Shown in pieces: positions 19,030 to 28,412 of a stretch of 64,000 nt of DNA. The notes under the pieces were generated by a model. The model did not search any database, was not told the origin of the DNA, and saw only the letters and a list, made by a program, of their open reading frames with translations. This stretch comes from Sulfitobacter sp. JL08 (GTDB lineage: Bacteria > Pseudomonadota > Alphaproteobacteria > Rhodobacterales > Rhodobacteraceae), in contig NZ_CP025815.1 in NCBI RefSeq assembly GCF_003352045.1, forward strand, positions 682,001 through 746,000. The letters are read 5' to 3'. The translations under genes and the position numbers were made by a program. How positions within the stretch are numbered: the stretch's first letter is position 1; each line of letters opens with the position of its first letter.

Positions 19030-19707
19030 TCAGAATTCGTGCCAGAACCCGATGCGCAGGCCCAGCGTGTCGGTCTGTGCGCTGTGCGCTTCGATCCCCA
19101 GTTTCACGAAACGGTCGGCCCGAAATTCCCACAGCAGCGACGGGGTAATCGCAACCACAGAGGTATTGTCGGGCCAGTGGGTTGTTTCGATCTGAACAAG
19201 GGTCAGCAACCGCGCCGACAAAGGCAGGCCCAGTGTGGCATCCAGTTTGGCGGACAGATCGCCCTGCGTCGTCCCGATTTCGACCGAACTGTCCAGCCCG
19301 AACCAGCCATATCCAACAGGGCGCGTAATGCCGTGCCCGAATGACAGGCCCAGTCTGACAACCGGGTCCCATTCGCCGTTCACCCGCCGTGCGCCCGCCC
19401 CCGCTTCATAGGCCAGACGCACCGGTTTCGTCTGCGGCCCGATCGGGCGGCGCAAAAAGCCGATGGCATGACCATACGAATCCGCCGTGACATTCACATC
19501 AGCCCCGAATGTCAGTGTCTTGCTCAGCCCGTGTTCGCCGTAGACTGCGCCTTCGCCCTGCGCCATCAGCCCGTCCCGTGTCAGCCGCGTTGTACTGGAC
19601 GCGGCAAGAAACGTGCGCCCCTGATCCTGCAACCAGGCACCGGCATGTGCAGGCGTAAAATAAACGCACAGCAGGCAACCCCATATGCAAATCAAGATGC
19701 GATCCAT
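19030..19707 (-). CDS. Outer-membrane beta-barrel-like protein
   Basis: A 225-residue protein with a signal peptide (hydrophobic stretch to THPAHAG-like PAHAGAW) and a mature part of alternating strands rich in aromatic residues, ending in Phe (RIGFWHEF), the usual outer-membrane assembly signal. I do not recognise a named family. GGAGG precedes the ATG at 19705-19707. It is convergent with the beta-helix gene 33 bp away and divergent from the universal stress protein. Confidence 0.65.
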   Translation of the reverse strand: MDRILICIWGCLLCVYFTPAHAGAWLQDQGRTFLAASSTTRLTRDGLMAQGEGAVYGEHGLSKTLTFGADVNVTADSYGHAIGFLRRPIGPQTKPVRLAYEAGAGARRVNGEWDPVVRLGLSFGHGITRPVGYGWFGLDSSVEIGTTQGDLSAKLDATLGLPLSARLLTLVQIETTHWPDNTSVVAITPSLLWEFRADRFVKLGIEAHSAQTDTLGLRIGFWHEF

Positions 19708-19788
19708 CGAACCCTCCAAGCGCACCCTGCTTAAGCAGGGTTAATGAAAGGTTTACGCGAATGGCGTGCGCACTGGCCTGTTGCAAAC

Positions 19789-19802
19789 CTGACATGCATC
19801 AA
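19789..19802 (+). promoter_or_regulatory. Near-consensus FNR/FnrL box upstream of usp
   Basis: CTGACATGCATCAA differs from the TTGAC-N4-ATCAA form of the alphaproteobacterial FnrL site by one base. It lies 54 bp before the universal stress protein ATG. I see no strong -10 at the matching distance. Confidence 0.4.
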
Positions 19803-19855
19803 TGCAACTTGTCTCAAAGCATGTCAGAGTGGAAAAAACTCAGGAGGGAAAACCC

Positions 19856-20263
19856 ATGTATCACAACATTCTTGTACCGATTGCCTTTGATCACGAGCGT
19901 GACAAATCCGCGCCGCTGAAGCTGGCCAAGCTTTTGTCGTCGCCCGATGCAAAAGTGACATTGCTGCATGTCATCGAACATGTGCCGTCCTACGCATTGT
20001 CCTATCTGACCGAAGATTTTCTGAAAGGCACCCGCGATGCGCTGGATGCAGAGATGGAAAAACTGGCATCGCAAGTACCCGGCGCCGTGGGCCGGGTGGT
20101 AGAAGGCCATTCCGGCCGCACCATTCTGGACTTTGCCGAAAAAGACGGTTCCGACCTGATCATCATCGCCTCGCACCGGCCCGAAATGCAGGATTACCTG
20201 CTGGGCAGCACTGCCGCACGCGTTGTGCGCCATGCCCAATGCGCGGTGCATGTGGTCAGATAG
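19856..20263 (+). CDS. Universal stress protein
   Basis: A single UspA domain of 135 residues. It begins with the first strand MYHNILVPIAFD, has VTLLHVIEHVP, and ends with the nucleotide-binding loop region: IIASHRPEMQDYLLGSTAARVVRHAQCAVHVVR, where GSTAARVVRHA is the ATP-binding G-2x-G-9x-G/S-type segment. AGGAGGGAA sits before the ATG at 19856. A near-consensus FNR box upstream suggests induction when oxygen is low, as for other Usp genes; this is inference. Confidence 0.88.
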   Translation: MYHNILVPIAFDHERDKSAPLKLAKLLSSPDAKVTLLHVIEHVPSYALSYLTEDFLKGTRDALDAEMEKLASQVPGAVGRVVEGHSGRTILDFAEKDGSDLIIIASHRPEMQDYLLGSTAARVVRHAQCAVHVVR

Positions 20264-20292
20264 AACCGGACGGCAAGAAAATGCGTTCGGGA

Positions 20293-20343
20293 TTGATATT
20301 TATCAATCGGCGCAAGGACGTGCATGGAAATTATATGCACCTG
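20293..20343 (+). promoter_or_regulatory. Consensus FNR box with class II promoter geometry
   Basis: TTGATATTTATCAA at 20293-20306 is a perfect FNR-family palindrome. A TTATAT hexamer at 20331-20336 fits a -10. If the box is centred near -41.5, transcription would start at about 20341-20343, the distance expected from that hexamer. It points away from usp into a short region with no annotated gene. Confidence 0.6.
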
Positions 20344-20447
20344 CGTGGACGTTCGGATCGTGACCTGTTGTGAGCCGGGGAACAACGATGTGCATGCAGA
20401 CGTACCTGGTACGGTTTACCCCGGTCCGAAAGGGCCGGGGTATTTCA
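20342..20447 (+). ncRNA. Candidate FNR-controlled small RNA
   Basis: The predicted transcript of about 100 nt runs from the FNR-dependent start to a GC-rich hairpin at 20419-20441 (ACCCCGG paired with CCGGGGT around a GAAA loop) followed by TATTTC. A second small stem, GTACC-T-GGTAC, lies just before it. The U-run is short, so termination is uncertain. A 48-codon frame at 20324-20470 with a fair AAGGA site overlaps, but its start would precede the predicted transcription start. Functional analogy: E. coli FnrS is also an FNR-induced small RNA of about this size. Confidence 0.4.
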
Positions 20448-20479
20448 TCGGCTATGTGAATAATGGCTGATCCGGCCCG

Positions 20480-20836
20480 TCAGCGGGCAACGATAACATA
20501 GGTTTTGCGCACATGTTCGTGCACGATCCATTTGCCGGTCCAGCCCAGTGGCAGGATCAGCAGCCCGCCGGCACCAACACTTTGCTGCGCGCCGCCATTG
20601 TCGCCTATCACGGTCACGGAACCAGACAGGATGTGACAATATTCGGCCGATGCGGTGCGGTCGGCGGTAAACTCGCCCGGCGTACATTCCCACACGCCGA
20701 TATTGGTTTTCCCGTCTGCCGAGGCCCACAGGTTCGCCGCCGCTTCGGTCTGGCCCGGCGTCAGCGTTGTGGGTTTGGGTTCGAACGCGCCGACATCCAC
20801 GGATGCCAGATCGCCAAAAGCGGATAAATCAATCAT
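20480..20836 (-). CDS. Cupin-domain protein (EutQ/DUF861-like)
   Basis: A single cupin barrel of 118 residues. The domain shows WECTPGEFTADRTASAEYCHILSGSVTV, with Glu and His in the first cupin motif, and a second motif with LLILPLGWTGKWIVHE. This small form matches the DUF861 type. Such proteins bind a metal or small ligand; several act in ureidoglycine or unknown amine metabolism. No neighbour fixes the role. Confidence 0.75.
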   Translation of the reverse strand: MIDLSAFGDLASVDVGAFEPKPTTLTPGQTEAAANLWASADGKTNIGVWECTPGEFTADRTASAEYCHILSGSVTVIGDNGGAQQSVGAGGLLILPLGWTGKWIVHEHVRKTYVIVAR

Positions 20837-20891
20837 ACGGGGCCTCTTGCTGTTGGGTCGATGGGATTGCTGCGCAACCGGTCAGGTTACC

Positions 20892-21323
20892 CTAGACCAA
20901 CCCCGCAACAGTGCAATCGCGGAATATGCGCACTTCGGGTGCGGCCCCCTTTAGCGAAAAACGCGTGGTCTGATCGCCGATCAGGGCGGTGGCCTCATCG
21001 TTGAATTCCAGCCCGTTCAGAACATTGCCAAAGCCGCGATCCGTGACTGTCAGAGATGTGTTCGCATCGGCCATGACATGCCTGTCGGTGGTGATCGTCA
21101 ATCCGCGCGGCCCGTCAAAGCGCAGCGCTAACACCGGTGCATCGGGCCACGGGGCAGGGCGGCGCAACGTGATCGAATAGGCCGGCCCCGCCGGATCATA
21201 GGTCAGCCGCACATCGCCCTGCGCTTCGCTGTGGGTCAGAACGCAAAGCCGACCGTCCGTCGTGGCCTGCCACGCATGGGCGGGCATCGCCGCGAGGAAC
21301 AGAAAGGTTAGAATGAGGCGCAT
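20892..21323 (-). CDS. Secreted hypothetical protein
   Basis: A 143-residue protein with a signal peptide (MRLILTFLFLAAMPAHA) and two cysteines, in RLCVLTH near the mature start and RDCTVAG near the end, positioned to form a disulfide. The rest is strand-rich. I recognise no domain. It follows uvrB on the same strand by 66 bp. Confidence 0.65.
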   Translation of the reverse strand: MRLILTFLFLAAMPAHAWQATTDGRLCVLTHSEAQGDVRLTYDPAGPAYSITLRRPAPWPDAPVLALRFDGPRGLTITTDRHVMADANTSLTVTDRGFGNVLNGLEFNDEATALIGDQTTRFSLKGAAPEVRIFRDCTVAGLV

Positions 21324-21389
21324 GGGACGGAGTTAGGTCAGAAGGGGAAGGAGTAAAGTTGGGGGAACAAAACAAACGCTCCTGACCAA

Positions 21390-23588
21390 TTACCTCTTCC
21401 CCCGTCGTTTCACGCCACCCCGCATGCCGCCGCGGCCCATGGTGCTGCGACCTCGGGTGCCCACTGCGGCCTCGCCCGCGGCTTCGATGGCGGACTGGCG
21501 CGCCAGGGGATCGTCAGCAATTGCCAGATCGACCGCTTCCAGCCGCTTCACCTCGTCGCGCAGGCGCGCGGCCTCTTCGAATTCAAGGTTTTCGGCGGCC
21601 TTGCGCATGTCGGTGCGCAGCCCGTCCAGTACGGCCTGAAGATTGCCGCCCGCCAGCGGGTTTTCAATCCTGGCGGTGACGCGGTTCATGTCGACATCGC
21701 CCTTGTAAAGGCCCTTCATCACGTCATCGACGTTTTTCTTGATCGTGGTCGGCGTGATGCCGTGTTCTTCGTTATAGGCAATCTGCTTGGCGCGGCGGCG
21801 GTCGGTTTCAGCCAGCGCGCGTTCCATGCTGCCGGTGATGCGATCGGCATACATGATCACCCGCCCTTCGGCGTTGCGCGCGGCGCGCCCGATGGTCTGG
21901 ATCAGCGATGTTTCAGAGCGCAGGAAGCCCTCCTTGTCCGCGTCCAGAATGGCGACCAGCCCGCATTCGGGGATATCCAGCCCCTCGCGCAGCAGGTTGA
22001 TACCCACCAGCACGTCAAACGCCCCAAGACGCAGATCGCGCAGAATCTCGATCCGTTCGATCGTGTCGATATCGCTGTGCATGTACCTCACCCGAATGCC
22101 CTGTTCGTGCATGTATTCGGTCAGGTCTTCGGCCATGCGTTTGGTCAGGGTGGTGACAAGCGTGCGATACCCGTCGGCGGCCACCTTTCGCACCTCCTCC
22201 AGCAGATCATCGACCTGCATGTCGACAGGGCGGATTTCGACCTGCGGGTCAAGCAGGCCGGTGGGGCGGATCACCTGTTCGGTGAACACACCACCGGTCT
22301 GTTCGATTTCCCATTTGGCGGGGGTGGCCGACACGAACACCGATTGCGGGCGCATCGCATCCCATTCCTCGAATTTCAGCGGACGGTTGTCCATGCAGGA
22401 CGGCAGACGGAACCCGTGTTCGGCCAGCGTGAACTTGCGCCGGTAATCGCCTTTGTACATGCCGCCGATCTGGGGCACGGACACATGGGATTCATCTGCG
22501 AACACAATCGCGTTGTCGGGGATGAATTCAAACAGGGTTGGGGGCGGCTCGCCCGGCGCGCGCCCGGTCAGGTAGCGCGAATAGTTTTCGATCCCGTTGC
22601 ACACGCCGGTCGCTTCCAGCATTTCCAGATCGAAATTCGTGCGCTGTTCCAGCCGCTGCGCCTCAAGCAGCTTGCCGTCGTTCACCAACTGGTCCAGCCG
22701 GGTTTTCAACTCTGCCTTGATATTGACAATGGCCTGCTGCATCGTCGGTTTCGGCGTGACGTAATGCGAATTGGCATAAACGCGGATCTGGTCGAACGTA
22801 TCGGTTTTTTCGCCGGTCAGCGGGTCGAATTCCGTGATGCTTTCCAACTCGTCGCCAAAGAACGACAGCCGCCAGGCGCGGTCTTCCAGGTGGGCGGGGA
22901 AAATCTCCAGCGCATCGCCGCGCACCCGAAACGATCCGCGCTGGAACGCAGCATCGTTGCGCTTGTACTGTTGCGCCACCAGATCGGCGATCACCTGCCG
23001 CTGGTTATAGGCGCCGCCCACCTTCAGATCCTGCGTCATCGCGCCATAGGTTTCGACCGACCCGATGCCATAGATGCACGACACCGACGCCACGATGATC
23101 ACATCATCGCGTTCCAGCAGGGCGCGGGTGGCCGAGTGGCGCATCCGGTCGATCTGTTCGTTGATCTGGCTTTCCTTCTCGATATAGGTGTCAGACCGCG
23201 CCACATAGGCTTCGGGCTGGTAATAATCATAAAAGCTGACAAAATATTCGACCGCGTTGTCGGGAAAGAAGCTTTTGAATTCACCGTATAGCTGGGCCGC
23301 CAGCGTCTTGTTCGGGGCGAGTATGATCGCGGGGCGCTGGGTTTCTTCGATCACCTTGGCCATGGTAAAGGTCTTGCCTGTACCAGTGGCCCCCAACAGC
23401 ACCTGATCACGCTCGCCGTTTTTAACGCCCTGGGTCAGTTCGGCGATGGCAGTGGGCTGGTCGCCCGCGGCGGAAAACTCTGTCTGCATGCGCAAGGGAA
23501 TGCCGCCCTCAAGCTTGGCGCGGGTGCGCACATCGGGGGCAGGGGCATGCATCATCGGCAGGGCGGTTTCAGGTTGGGACGTGGACAT
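21390..23588 (-). CDS. uvrB: Excinuclease ABC subunit B
   Basis: UvrB is the damage-verifying helicase-like subunit of nucleotide excision repair; it receives DNA from UvrA and recruits UvrC. The 732-residue protein has Walker A GATGTGKT at about 66-73, the damage-clamping beta-hairpin YYQPEAYV and [25 protein letters not shown], the helicase motif QTIGRAARN, and the C-terminal UVR coiled coil ([20 protein letters not shown]). A Gly/Arg-rich tail ends the protein. The frame opens at 23777; GGAG six bases before 23588 and the family start support the shorter form. Confidence 0.97.
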   Translation of the reverse strand: MSTSQPETALPMMHAPAPDVRTRAKLEGGIPLRMQTEFSAAGDQPTAIAELTQGVKNGERDQVLLGATGTGKTFTMAKVIEETQRPAIILAPNKTLAAQLYGEFKSFFPDNAVEYFVSFYDYYQPEAYVARSDTYIEKESQINEQIDRMRHSATRALLERDDVIIVASVSCIYGIGSVETYGAMTQDLKVGGAYNQRQVIADLVAQQYKRNDAAFQRGSFRVRGDALEIFPAHLEDRAWRLSFFGDELESITEFDPLTGEKTDTFDQIRVYANSHYVTPKPTMQQAIVNIKAELKTRLDQLVNDGKLLEAQRLEQRTNFDLEMLEATGVCNGIENYSRYLTGRAPGEPPPTLFEFIPDNAIVFADESHVSVPQIGGMYKGDYRRKFTLAEHGFRLPSCMDNRPLKFEEWDAMRPQSVFVSATPAKWEIEQTGGVFTEQVIRPTGLLDPQVEIRPVDMQVDDLLEEVRKVAADGYRTLVTTLTKRMAEDLTEYMHEQGIRVRYMHSDIDTIERIEILRDLRLGAFDVLVGINLLREGLDIPECGLVAILDADKEGFLRSETSLIQTIGRAARNAEGRVIMYADRITGSMERALAETDRRRAKQIAYNEEHGITPTTIKKNVDDVMKGLYKGDVDMNRVTARIENPLAGGNLQAVLDGLRTDMRKAAENLEFEEAARLRDEVKRLEAVDLAIADDPLARQSAIEAAGEAAVGTRGRSTMGRGGMRGGVKRRGKR

Positions 23589-23796
23589 GGGGCGCTCCGG
23601 TTCAGAACCACTAAGGTTGTGGTGTTTCGCCCAAGGTTCAAGCCCCAAATACACGTCCCTGCCCACAGAATGTGGCGGCAATGCCGGGGCAGGGCGCATC
23701 GGCAAATGCCGATTGCACACCATGCGCGGCAAAACGGACCTTGCCCAGCCCCCACAAATTGCCCATATGTAAGGCACGCAAAAAACGGAGTTTGCG

Positions 23797-24108
23797 ATGC
23801 GCGCACGTATCTTTCAGCCCGCCCGGACGGCCATGTCATCGGGCACTGCGAAAACCAAAGGCTGGGTGCTTGAATTTGCACCTGCATCCGCGCGCGAAGT
23901 CGACCCGTTGATGGGCTGGACATCGTCCTCGGACACTCAAAGCCAGGTGCGGCTGAATTTCCCCACGAAAGAGGCTGCGCTGGAATATGCCCGCGAACAT
24001 GGCATCGACGCGCAGGTGTTCGAACCCAAAAAACGCAAACCCAACATCCGCCCCGGCGGTTACGGCGAGAATTTTGCAACCGGTCGGCGTGGCGCGTGGA
24101 CCCATTAG
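23797..24108 (+). CDS. ETC complex I subunit (NDUFS4-like)
   Basis: A 103-residue accessory subunit of respiratory NADH dehydrogenase, homologous to mitochondrial 18-kDa/AQDQ (NDUFS4). Diagnostic features are the MRARIFQPA start, [39 protein letters not shown] and the C-terminal [12 protein letters not shown]. It supports the N-module of complex I at the inner membrane. GGAG lies before the ATG. It is divergent from uvrB and followed by tRNA-Arg. Confidence 0.93.
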   Translation: MRARIFQPARTAMSSGTAKTKGWVLEFAPASAREVDPLMGWTSSSDTQSQVRLNFPTKEAALEYAREHGIDAQVFEPKKRKPNIRPGGYGENFATGRRGAWTH

Positions 24109-24157
24109 CCCCTTGGGGCTTGATCGCCGGGTGGCTTTGTCGCAGTAAGGGGCCAAA

Positions 24158-24234
24158 GGTCCCATAGCTCAACTGGATAGAGCATCTGCCTTCTAAGCAG
24201 AGGGTTTCAGGTTCGAGTCCTGATGGGATCGCCA
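24158..24234 (+). tRNA. tRNA-Arg (TCT)
   Basis: Acceptor GGTCCCA (24158-24164) pairs with TGGGATC (24224-24230). The D-arm is AGCTC...GAGC, the anticodon stem TCTGC/GCAGA encloses loop CTTCTAA with anticodon TCT, and the T-arm contains GGTTCGAGTCC. CCA is encoded at 24232-24234. It reads AGA codons. Confidence 0.96.
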
Positions 24235-24275
24235 CACCATTCCTTCAAATCCGCATCAGCCGCAGAACCGCGATT

Positions 24276-26699
24276 TTACGCCCCCTTCACCCGCGTATTG
24301 TCGGGATCATATGGGCCCGGCGCGATCACGGTGGCGCGATAGCGTTCGCCCAGAATATCAATGTCGACCGTACTGCCGAGACCGGCCAGATCGGGCAGCA
24401 GGAACGCAAGGGCAAGGTTCTTGCCCACGCGGTGCCCCCAATCACCCGAGGTGACGGTGCCCACAACCCTGTCGCCCTGCATCACTGATGCGCCGCCATG
24501 GGCGGGGGCGGTGTTGCAGGCAACCTCCAGCGTGACCAGTTTGCGCGACGGGCCGTTTGCGGCGCGTTCGGCCAGTGCGGCAGCGCCGATGTAATCGGTT
24601 TTCTTTGTGGATACGAACCGGTCCAGCCCTGTTTCATAGGGATCAAATTCGGTCAGGATATCGGATTTCCAGTGCAGGTAGCCTTTTTCCAGCCGCATCG
24701 ATTCGACCGCGCGTGATCCGAACAGGCGCAGCCCGTGCGTCTTGCCCGCCGCGCGCAGCGCCAGGTAGGCCGCGTAAAGCTGCGCATTGGGCACATGGAT
24801 TTCATAGGCCAGTTCGCCGGAAAAGCTGACCGACATGACAATCGCCGGAGCAATCCCGACAAACGCCTCGCGCACACTCAGCCATGGAAACGCCGCCGCC
24901 GACCAGTCGCCGCGCGATGCGGCAGACAGCACGTCACGCGCCTTGGGGCCGGCCAGCACCAGAATCGTGTGGTCATTGGTCAGCGATCTGATCTGCACGT
25001 CTTCATCATCGCGCAGATGCATCTGCAACCAGTCCATATCGTGGTATTCCGCCGCTGCCGCCGATCCGTACCAGATGCGGCCATCCGGCAGATTGGCGAT
25101 CGTTGCCTCGGCCTTGAGCATGCCATTGTGGTTCAGCAGATACCCCAGCCCCACTTTGCCCCGCGCCCGGGTGACCCGCCCGCAGATCATCCTATCCAGA
25201 AAATCATGCGCACCCGAACCGGTCATCTCGTAGCGGTTGAACCCGCTGATTTCGGTCAGGCCCACCGCGTTCTGCACCGCCGCGACTTCGGATGCGATCA
25301 CGTCGAACGCTTCGTTGAACCGAAAGCAGTGGGTTTCGTGAAAATCGGGTGTCGGCTTGATGTATTCAACCCGCTCCCATCCGTTCACAACGCCGAATGC
25401 GGCTCCTTCGGCGGCCAGAACCGGCGTCAGTGGCGTGGTTTTCATCGGGCGGCCCGCAGGGCGGTGTTCATGCGGGAAATGAAAGCGGAATTCGTTCTGG
25501 TAATCCTCGATCGCCTTCAGGGCCGTCAGTTCCACATTGGCATGGCCGGTGAAACGGCGCGGGTCGGTGACCCAGGTGTCGTAACACGCCTCGCCATGTA
25601 CGATCTGTTGCGCCAGCAGCCAGCCATGCCCGCCGCCTTCGCCCAATCCGGCGCGCAGGCCGATGATGCAGAACGCATTGCGTTTGCCGGGGATCGGGCC
25701 AACCAGCGGCGCGCCGTCGATCGTGTAGGTGATCGGGCCATTCACCACCGTATGAATGCCGGTTTCCATCAATGCGGGCATTCGCGCAAACGCACCTTCC
25801 AGAACATCCGTCACACGATCCAGATCATCGGGGCACAGGGCGTTGACGAAATTCGGATCGATCCCGTCCATGCCCCATGTCTTGCAGTTCTGTTCATAAA
25901 ACCCGACCAGCAGACCGTTCTTTTCCTGACGGCAGTAATAATCGCTGATCGGACAGCGCAGCAGCGGCATCCGGTGCCCCGCGTTTTCGATGGCTGCAAT
26001 CGGTTCGGTCAGGAAATACTGGTGTTCCATCGACATCACCGGGTGGTGCACACCCATCATCGCGCCCACCTCGTTCACGCGGTAGCCGCAGGCGTTAACC
26101 ACGATTTCGGCCCGCACATCGCCTTTTTCGGTGTGCACGGTCCAGGAATGATCCTTGTGCTGCGTCAGGCCGGTCACAGGCGTGTTGCGGTGCACTTCGG
26201 CCCCTGCGTTGCGCGCGCGCCGCGCCAGCGCCTGGCACAGTTGCGCCGGATCAATGTCGCCATCCAGCGGATCCCACAGGCCACCCAGCAGGTTATCGGT
26301 TGAAATCAGTGGATGGCGACGGGCGCATTCATCTGCATCAATCACTTCGAATTCCACGCCCATGCCGCGCGCCATGGATGCGAAATGGCGATAGCCTTCC
26401 ATCTGTTCGGGTGTGTTGGCCAGACGGATACCACCATCGGCATGGTGATAGTTGATCGGATATTCCGGATCTTCCGCCAGTTCCTTGTAAAGGTTGATCG
26501 AATGGGTTTTCAGACCCACCATCGTCTGGTTCATCCCGAAATTGGTCACCTGCGCCGCCGAATGCCATGTGGTCCCGCTGGTCAATTCATTGCGTTCCAG
26601 CAGCATCACATCGCTCCATCCTTCCTGTGTCAGGTGATAAAGTGTTGAACAGCCTGCGATGCCACCGCCTATCACGACGACGCGAACCTGGGATTTCAT
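24276..26699 (-). CDS. FAD-dependent oxidoreductase with GcvT domain, dimethylglycine dehydrogenase-like (A)
   Basis: An 807-residue flavoprotein. The N-terminal half is a DAO-type FAD domain with VVVIGGGIAGCSTLYHL (Rossmann loop at 11-16) and TTWHSAAQ, where His46 occupies the position of the covalent FAD histidine of dimethylglycine and sarcosine dehydrogenases. A FAO_M linker follows, and the C-terminal half is a GcvT fold (FNRYEMTGSGAHDFLDRM, GELAYEIHVP, LEKGYLHWKSDI) that binds tetrahydrofolate in the family. It would oxidatively demethylate an N-methyl amine and pass the C1 unit to folate. It diverges from an MttB-family gene across 177 bp; the pairing recurs at 30.6 kb. Confidence 0.88.
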   Translation of the reverse strand: MKSQVRVVVIGGGIAGCSTLYHLTQEGWSDVMLLERNELTSGTTWHSAAQVTNFGMNQTMVGLKTHSINLYKELAEDPEYPINYHHADGGIRLANTPEQMEGYRHFASMARGMGVEFEVIDADECARRHPLISTDNLLGGLWDPLDGDIDPAQLCQALARRARNAGAEVHRNTPVTGLTQHKDHSWTVHTEKGDVRAEIVVNACGYRVNEVGAMMGVHHPVMSMEHQYFLTEPIAAIENAGHRMPLLRCPISDYYCRQEKNGLLVGFYEQNCKTWGMDGIDPNFVNALCPDDLDRVTDVLEGAFARMPALMETGIHTVVNGPITYTIDGAPLVGPIPGKRNAFCIIGLRAGLGEGGGHGWLLAQQIVHGEACYDTWVTDPRRFTGHANVELTALKAIEDYQNEFRFHFPHEHRPAGRPMKTTPLTPVLAAEGAAFGVVNGWERVEYIKPTPDFHETHCFRFNEAFDVIASEVAAVQNAVGLTEISGFNRYEMTGSGAHDFLDRMICGRVTRARGKVGLGYLLNHNGMLKAEATIANLPDGRIWYGSAAAAEYHDMDWLQMHLRDDEDVQIRSLTNDHTILVLAGPKARDVLSAASRGDWSAAAFPWLSVREAFVGIAPAIVMSVSFSGELAYEIHVPNAQLYAAYLALRAAGKTHGLRLFGSRAVESMRLEKGYLHWKSDILTEFDPYETGLDRFVSTKKTDYIGAAALAERAANGPSRKLVTLEVACNTAPAHGGASVMQGDRVVGTVTSGDWGHRVGKNLALAFLLPDLAGLGSTVDIDILGERYRATVIAPGPYDPDNTRVKGA

Positions 26700-26876
26700 G
26701 ATGCCTCCGAAAAAAATGTCGGGTTCAATTCGCTGTCAAATGCACCCTTGGTCAAGCTTCGGCGCATACCTTCGAAAAAATCGGAACTGATATTCGATAA
26801 ATCTGCGGGCGCATGTGCGGGCTTGCGCCGCTGCTCCGCCCCGCCTTTTCTTTGATCCGAGCAGGGAGACAGCGCA

Positions 26877-28412
26877 ATGGGCAACAGGACAGGATCGCAG
26901 CGCACGGGCGGGCGCGCGCAGCGTTTGGAAAAACGCGCGGCCAAACCGGTGTTCGATCCATGCCCGCCGGGGCAGGTTGGCGGGCAGTACAGGCCTTTGT
27001 CTGACCAAGATGTGCAGGCCATATACGACACTGCTTTGAAATTGCTGGCCGAACTGGGCATGGGCGAGGTGCCGACGCGCCTTTACGACGATCTGACGGC
27101 AGCGGGCGCGCAGGTGTTGCCGAATGGCAGGCTGGGCTTTCCCCGCACCCTTGTCGAAGACGCCATTGCGGCGGCTGCCAAGAAATTCGTACTGCACGGG
27201 CGGGACGACACGCGATCCATCGAGGTGGGCGGCGACCGGGTGCATTTCGGCACCGGCGGGGCGGCGGTGCAAACGCTGGATCTGGAAACGCGGCTTTACC
27301 GCCCGTCGACATTGCAGGACTTGCATGATTTCACACGGTTGCAGGACACGCTTGAAAACGTCAGCTGGTTCACACGGTGCTGTGTTGCCACCGATGTGCC
27401 CGACAATTTCAAGCTGGATGTGAACACCGCCTTTTCCCTGATCTGCAACACGACCAAACCAACGGCAACTTCCTTTACCCTTGCCGAGTACGTCGCGCCA
27501 ATCGTGCAGATGCTGGATATCGCCGCAGGCGGGGAGGGCGCGTTTTCAAAACGCCCCTTTATCAAGGCCCATATCAGCCCTGTCATTTCACCGATGCGCT
27601 ATGGCGAAGACGCGGTGGATGTCGTTTATGAATGCATTGCGCACAATATCCCCATGTCCTGCATCACCGCCGCACAGTCGGGCGCGACAGCCCCGGCGAC
27701 GCTGGCCGGGTTTCTTGCGCAATCGCTGGCGGAAACATTGGCCTCGCTGGTCATGGTCCATGCGATCCGGCCGGGGTTTCCGATGATCTTTTCCAACTGG
27801 CCGCTGGTGATTGATCTGCGCACCGGTGCTTTTGCGGGCGGGGGCGGTGAAATCGCCGTGCTCAACGCGGCTTCGGCGCAGGTATCGAACTGGCTTGGCC
27901 TGCCATCCGGTGTTGCCGCGTCCATGACAGATGCCAAGGCAATCGATGCGCAATACGGTGCGGAAAAGGCGCTGACGGCATTGGCTGCCGGATTGGGTGG
28001 CGGCAACCTGATCTATGAAAGCTCGGGCATGACCGCATCGCTGTTGGGGGCCAGTTTCGAAGCATTTGTTCTGGACAATGAAATGTTGTCGTCAGTGTAC
28101 CGTGCCCTGCGCGGGATCGAAGTGAACGAAGAGACGCTGGGATACGGCGCAATTGTGCAATCGGTTCTGGGCGATGGGCATTTTCTGGGCTCGTCCCACA
28201 CATTCAACGCGATGGAGCGGGATTATTTCTATCCCAAACTGGCCGATCGCGATGCGCCGATCACCTGGGCAGAAAAGGGCGCTCCGGACATCTGGCAAAG
28301 GGCGCGCGACGCGGCGCGTGGGATTTTGGCCAGCCACCACCCCGATTATCTGTCCCAGGGGCAAATCCGTGCGATCAAGGACCGCTTTCCAATCCTGCCC
28401 GTGAAACGCTAG
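26877..28412 (+). CDS. MttB-family methyltransferase, non-pyrrolysine (A)
   Basis: A 511-residue member of the COG5598 trimethylamine-methyltransferase superfamily. The TIM-barrel strands are recognisable (KLLAELGMGEVP, VHFGTGGAAVQTLD, ISPVISPMRYGEDA, NIPMSCITAAQSGATAPATLAG, GLPSGVAASMTDAKAIDAQYGAEK) and the C-terminal DGHFLGSSHTFNAMERDYFYPKLADR matches the family. No in-frame TAG is present, so it is of the MtgB type, which includes glycine-betaine, proline-betaine and carnitine demethylases. Those need a corrinoid protein; none is nearby. GGGAG precedes the ATG by nine bases. The basic N-terminal 25 residues are outside the domain. Confidence 0.88.
   Translation: MGNRTGSQRTGGRAQRLEKRAAKPVFDPCPPGQVGGQYRPLSDQDVQAIYDTALKLLAELGMGEVPTRLYDDLTAAGAQVLPNGRLGFPRTLVEDAIAAAAKKFVLHGRDDTRSIEVGGDRVHFGTGGAAVQTLDLETRLYRPSTLQDLHDFTRLQDTLENVSWFTRCCVATDVPDNFKLDVNTAFSLICNTTKPTATSFTLAEYVAPIVQMLDIAAGGEGAFSKRPFIKAHISPVISPMRYGEDAVDVVYECIAHNIPMSCITAAQSGATAPATLAGFLAQSLAETLASLVMVHAIRPGFPMIFSNWPLVIDLRTGAFAGGGGEIAVLNAASAQVSNWLGLPSGVAASMTDAKAIDAQYGAEKALTALAAGLGGGNLIYESSGMTASLLGASFEAFVLDNEMLSSVYRALRGIEVNEETLGYGAIVQSVLGDGHFLGSSHTFNAMERDYFYPKLADRDAPITWAEKGAPDIWQRARDAARGILASHHPDYLSQGQIRAIKDRFPILPVKR

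Noticed and set aside
20324-20470. 48-codon frame with AAGGA site after the FNR box
   Set aside because: Its ATG would lie before the transcription start predicted from the FNR box and -10, and the terminator hairpin falls inside it. Kept only as the rival to the small RNA.
21762-23291. 509-codon plus-strand frame across uvrB
   Set aside because: Antisense shadow of a canonical uvrB; residue composition (His, Arg, Gln rich) is that of a GC-driven spurious frame.
24735-26303. 522-codon plus-strand frame across flavoprotein A
   Set aside because: Antisense to a complete, motif-bearing gene and without recognisable domains.
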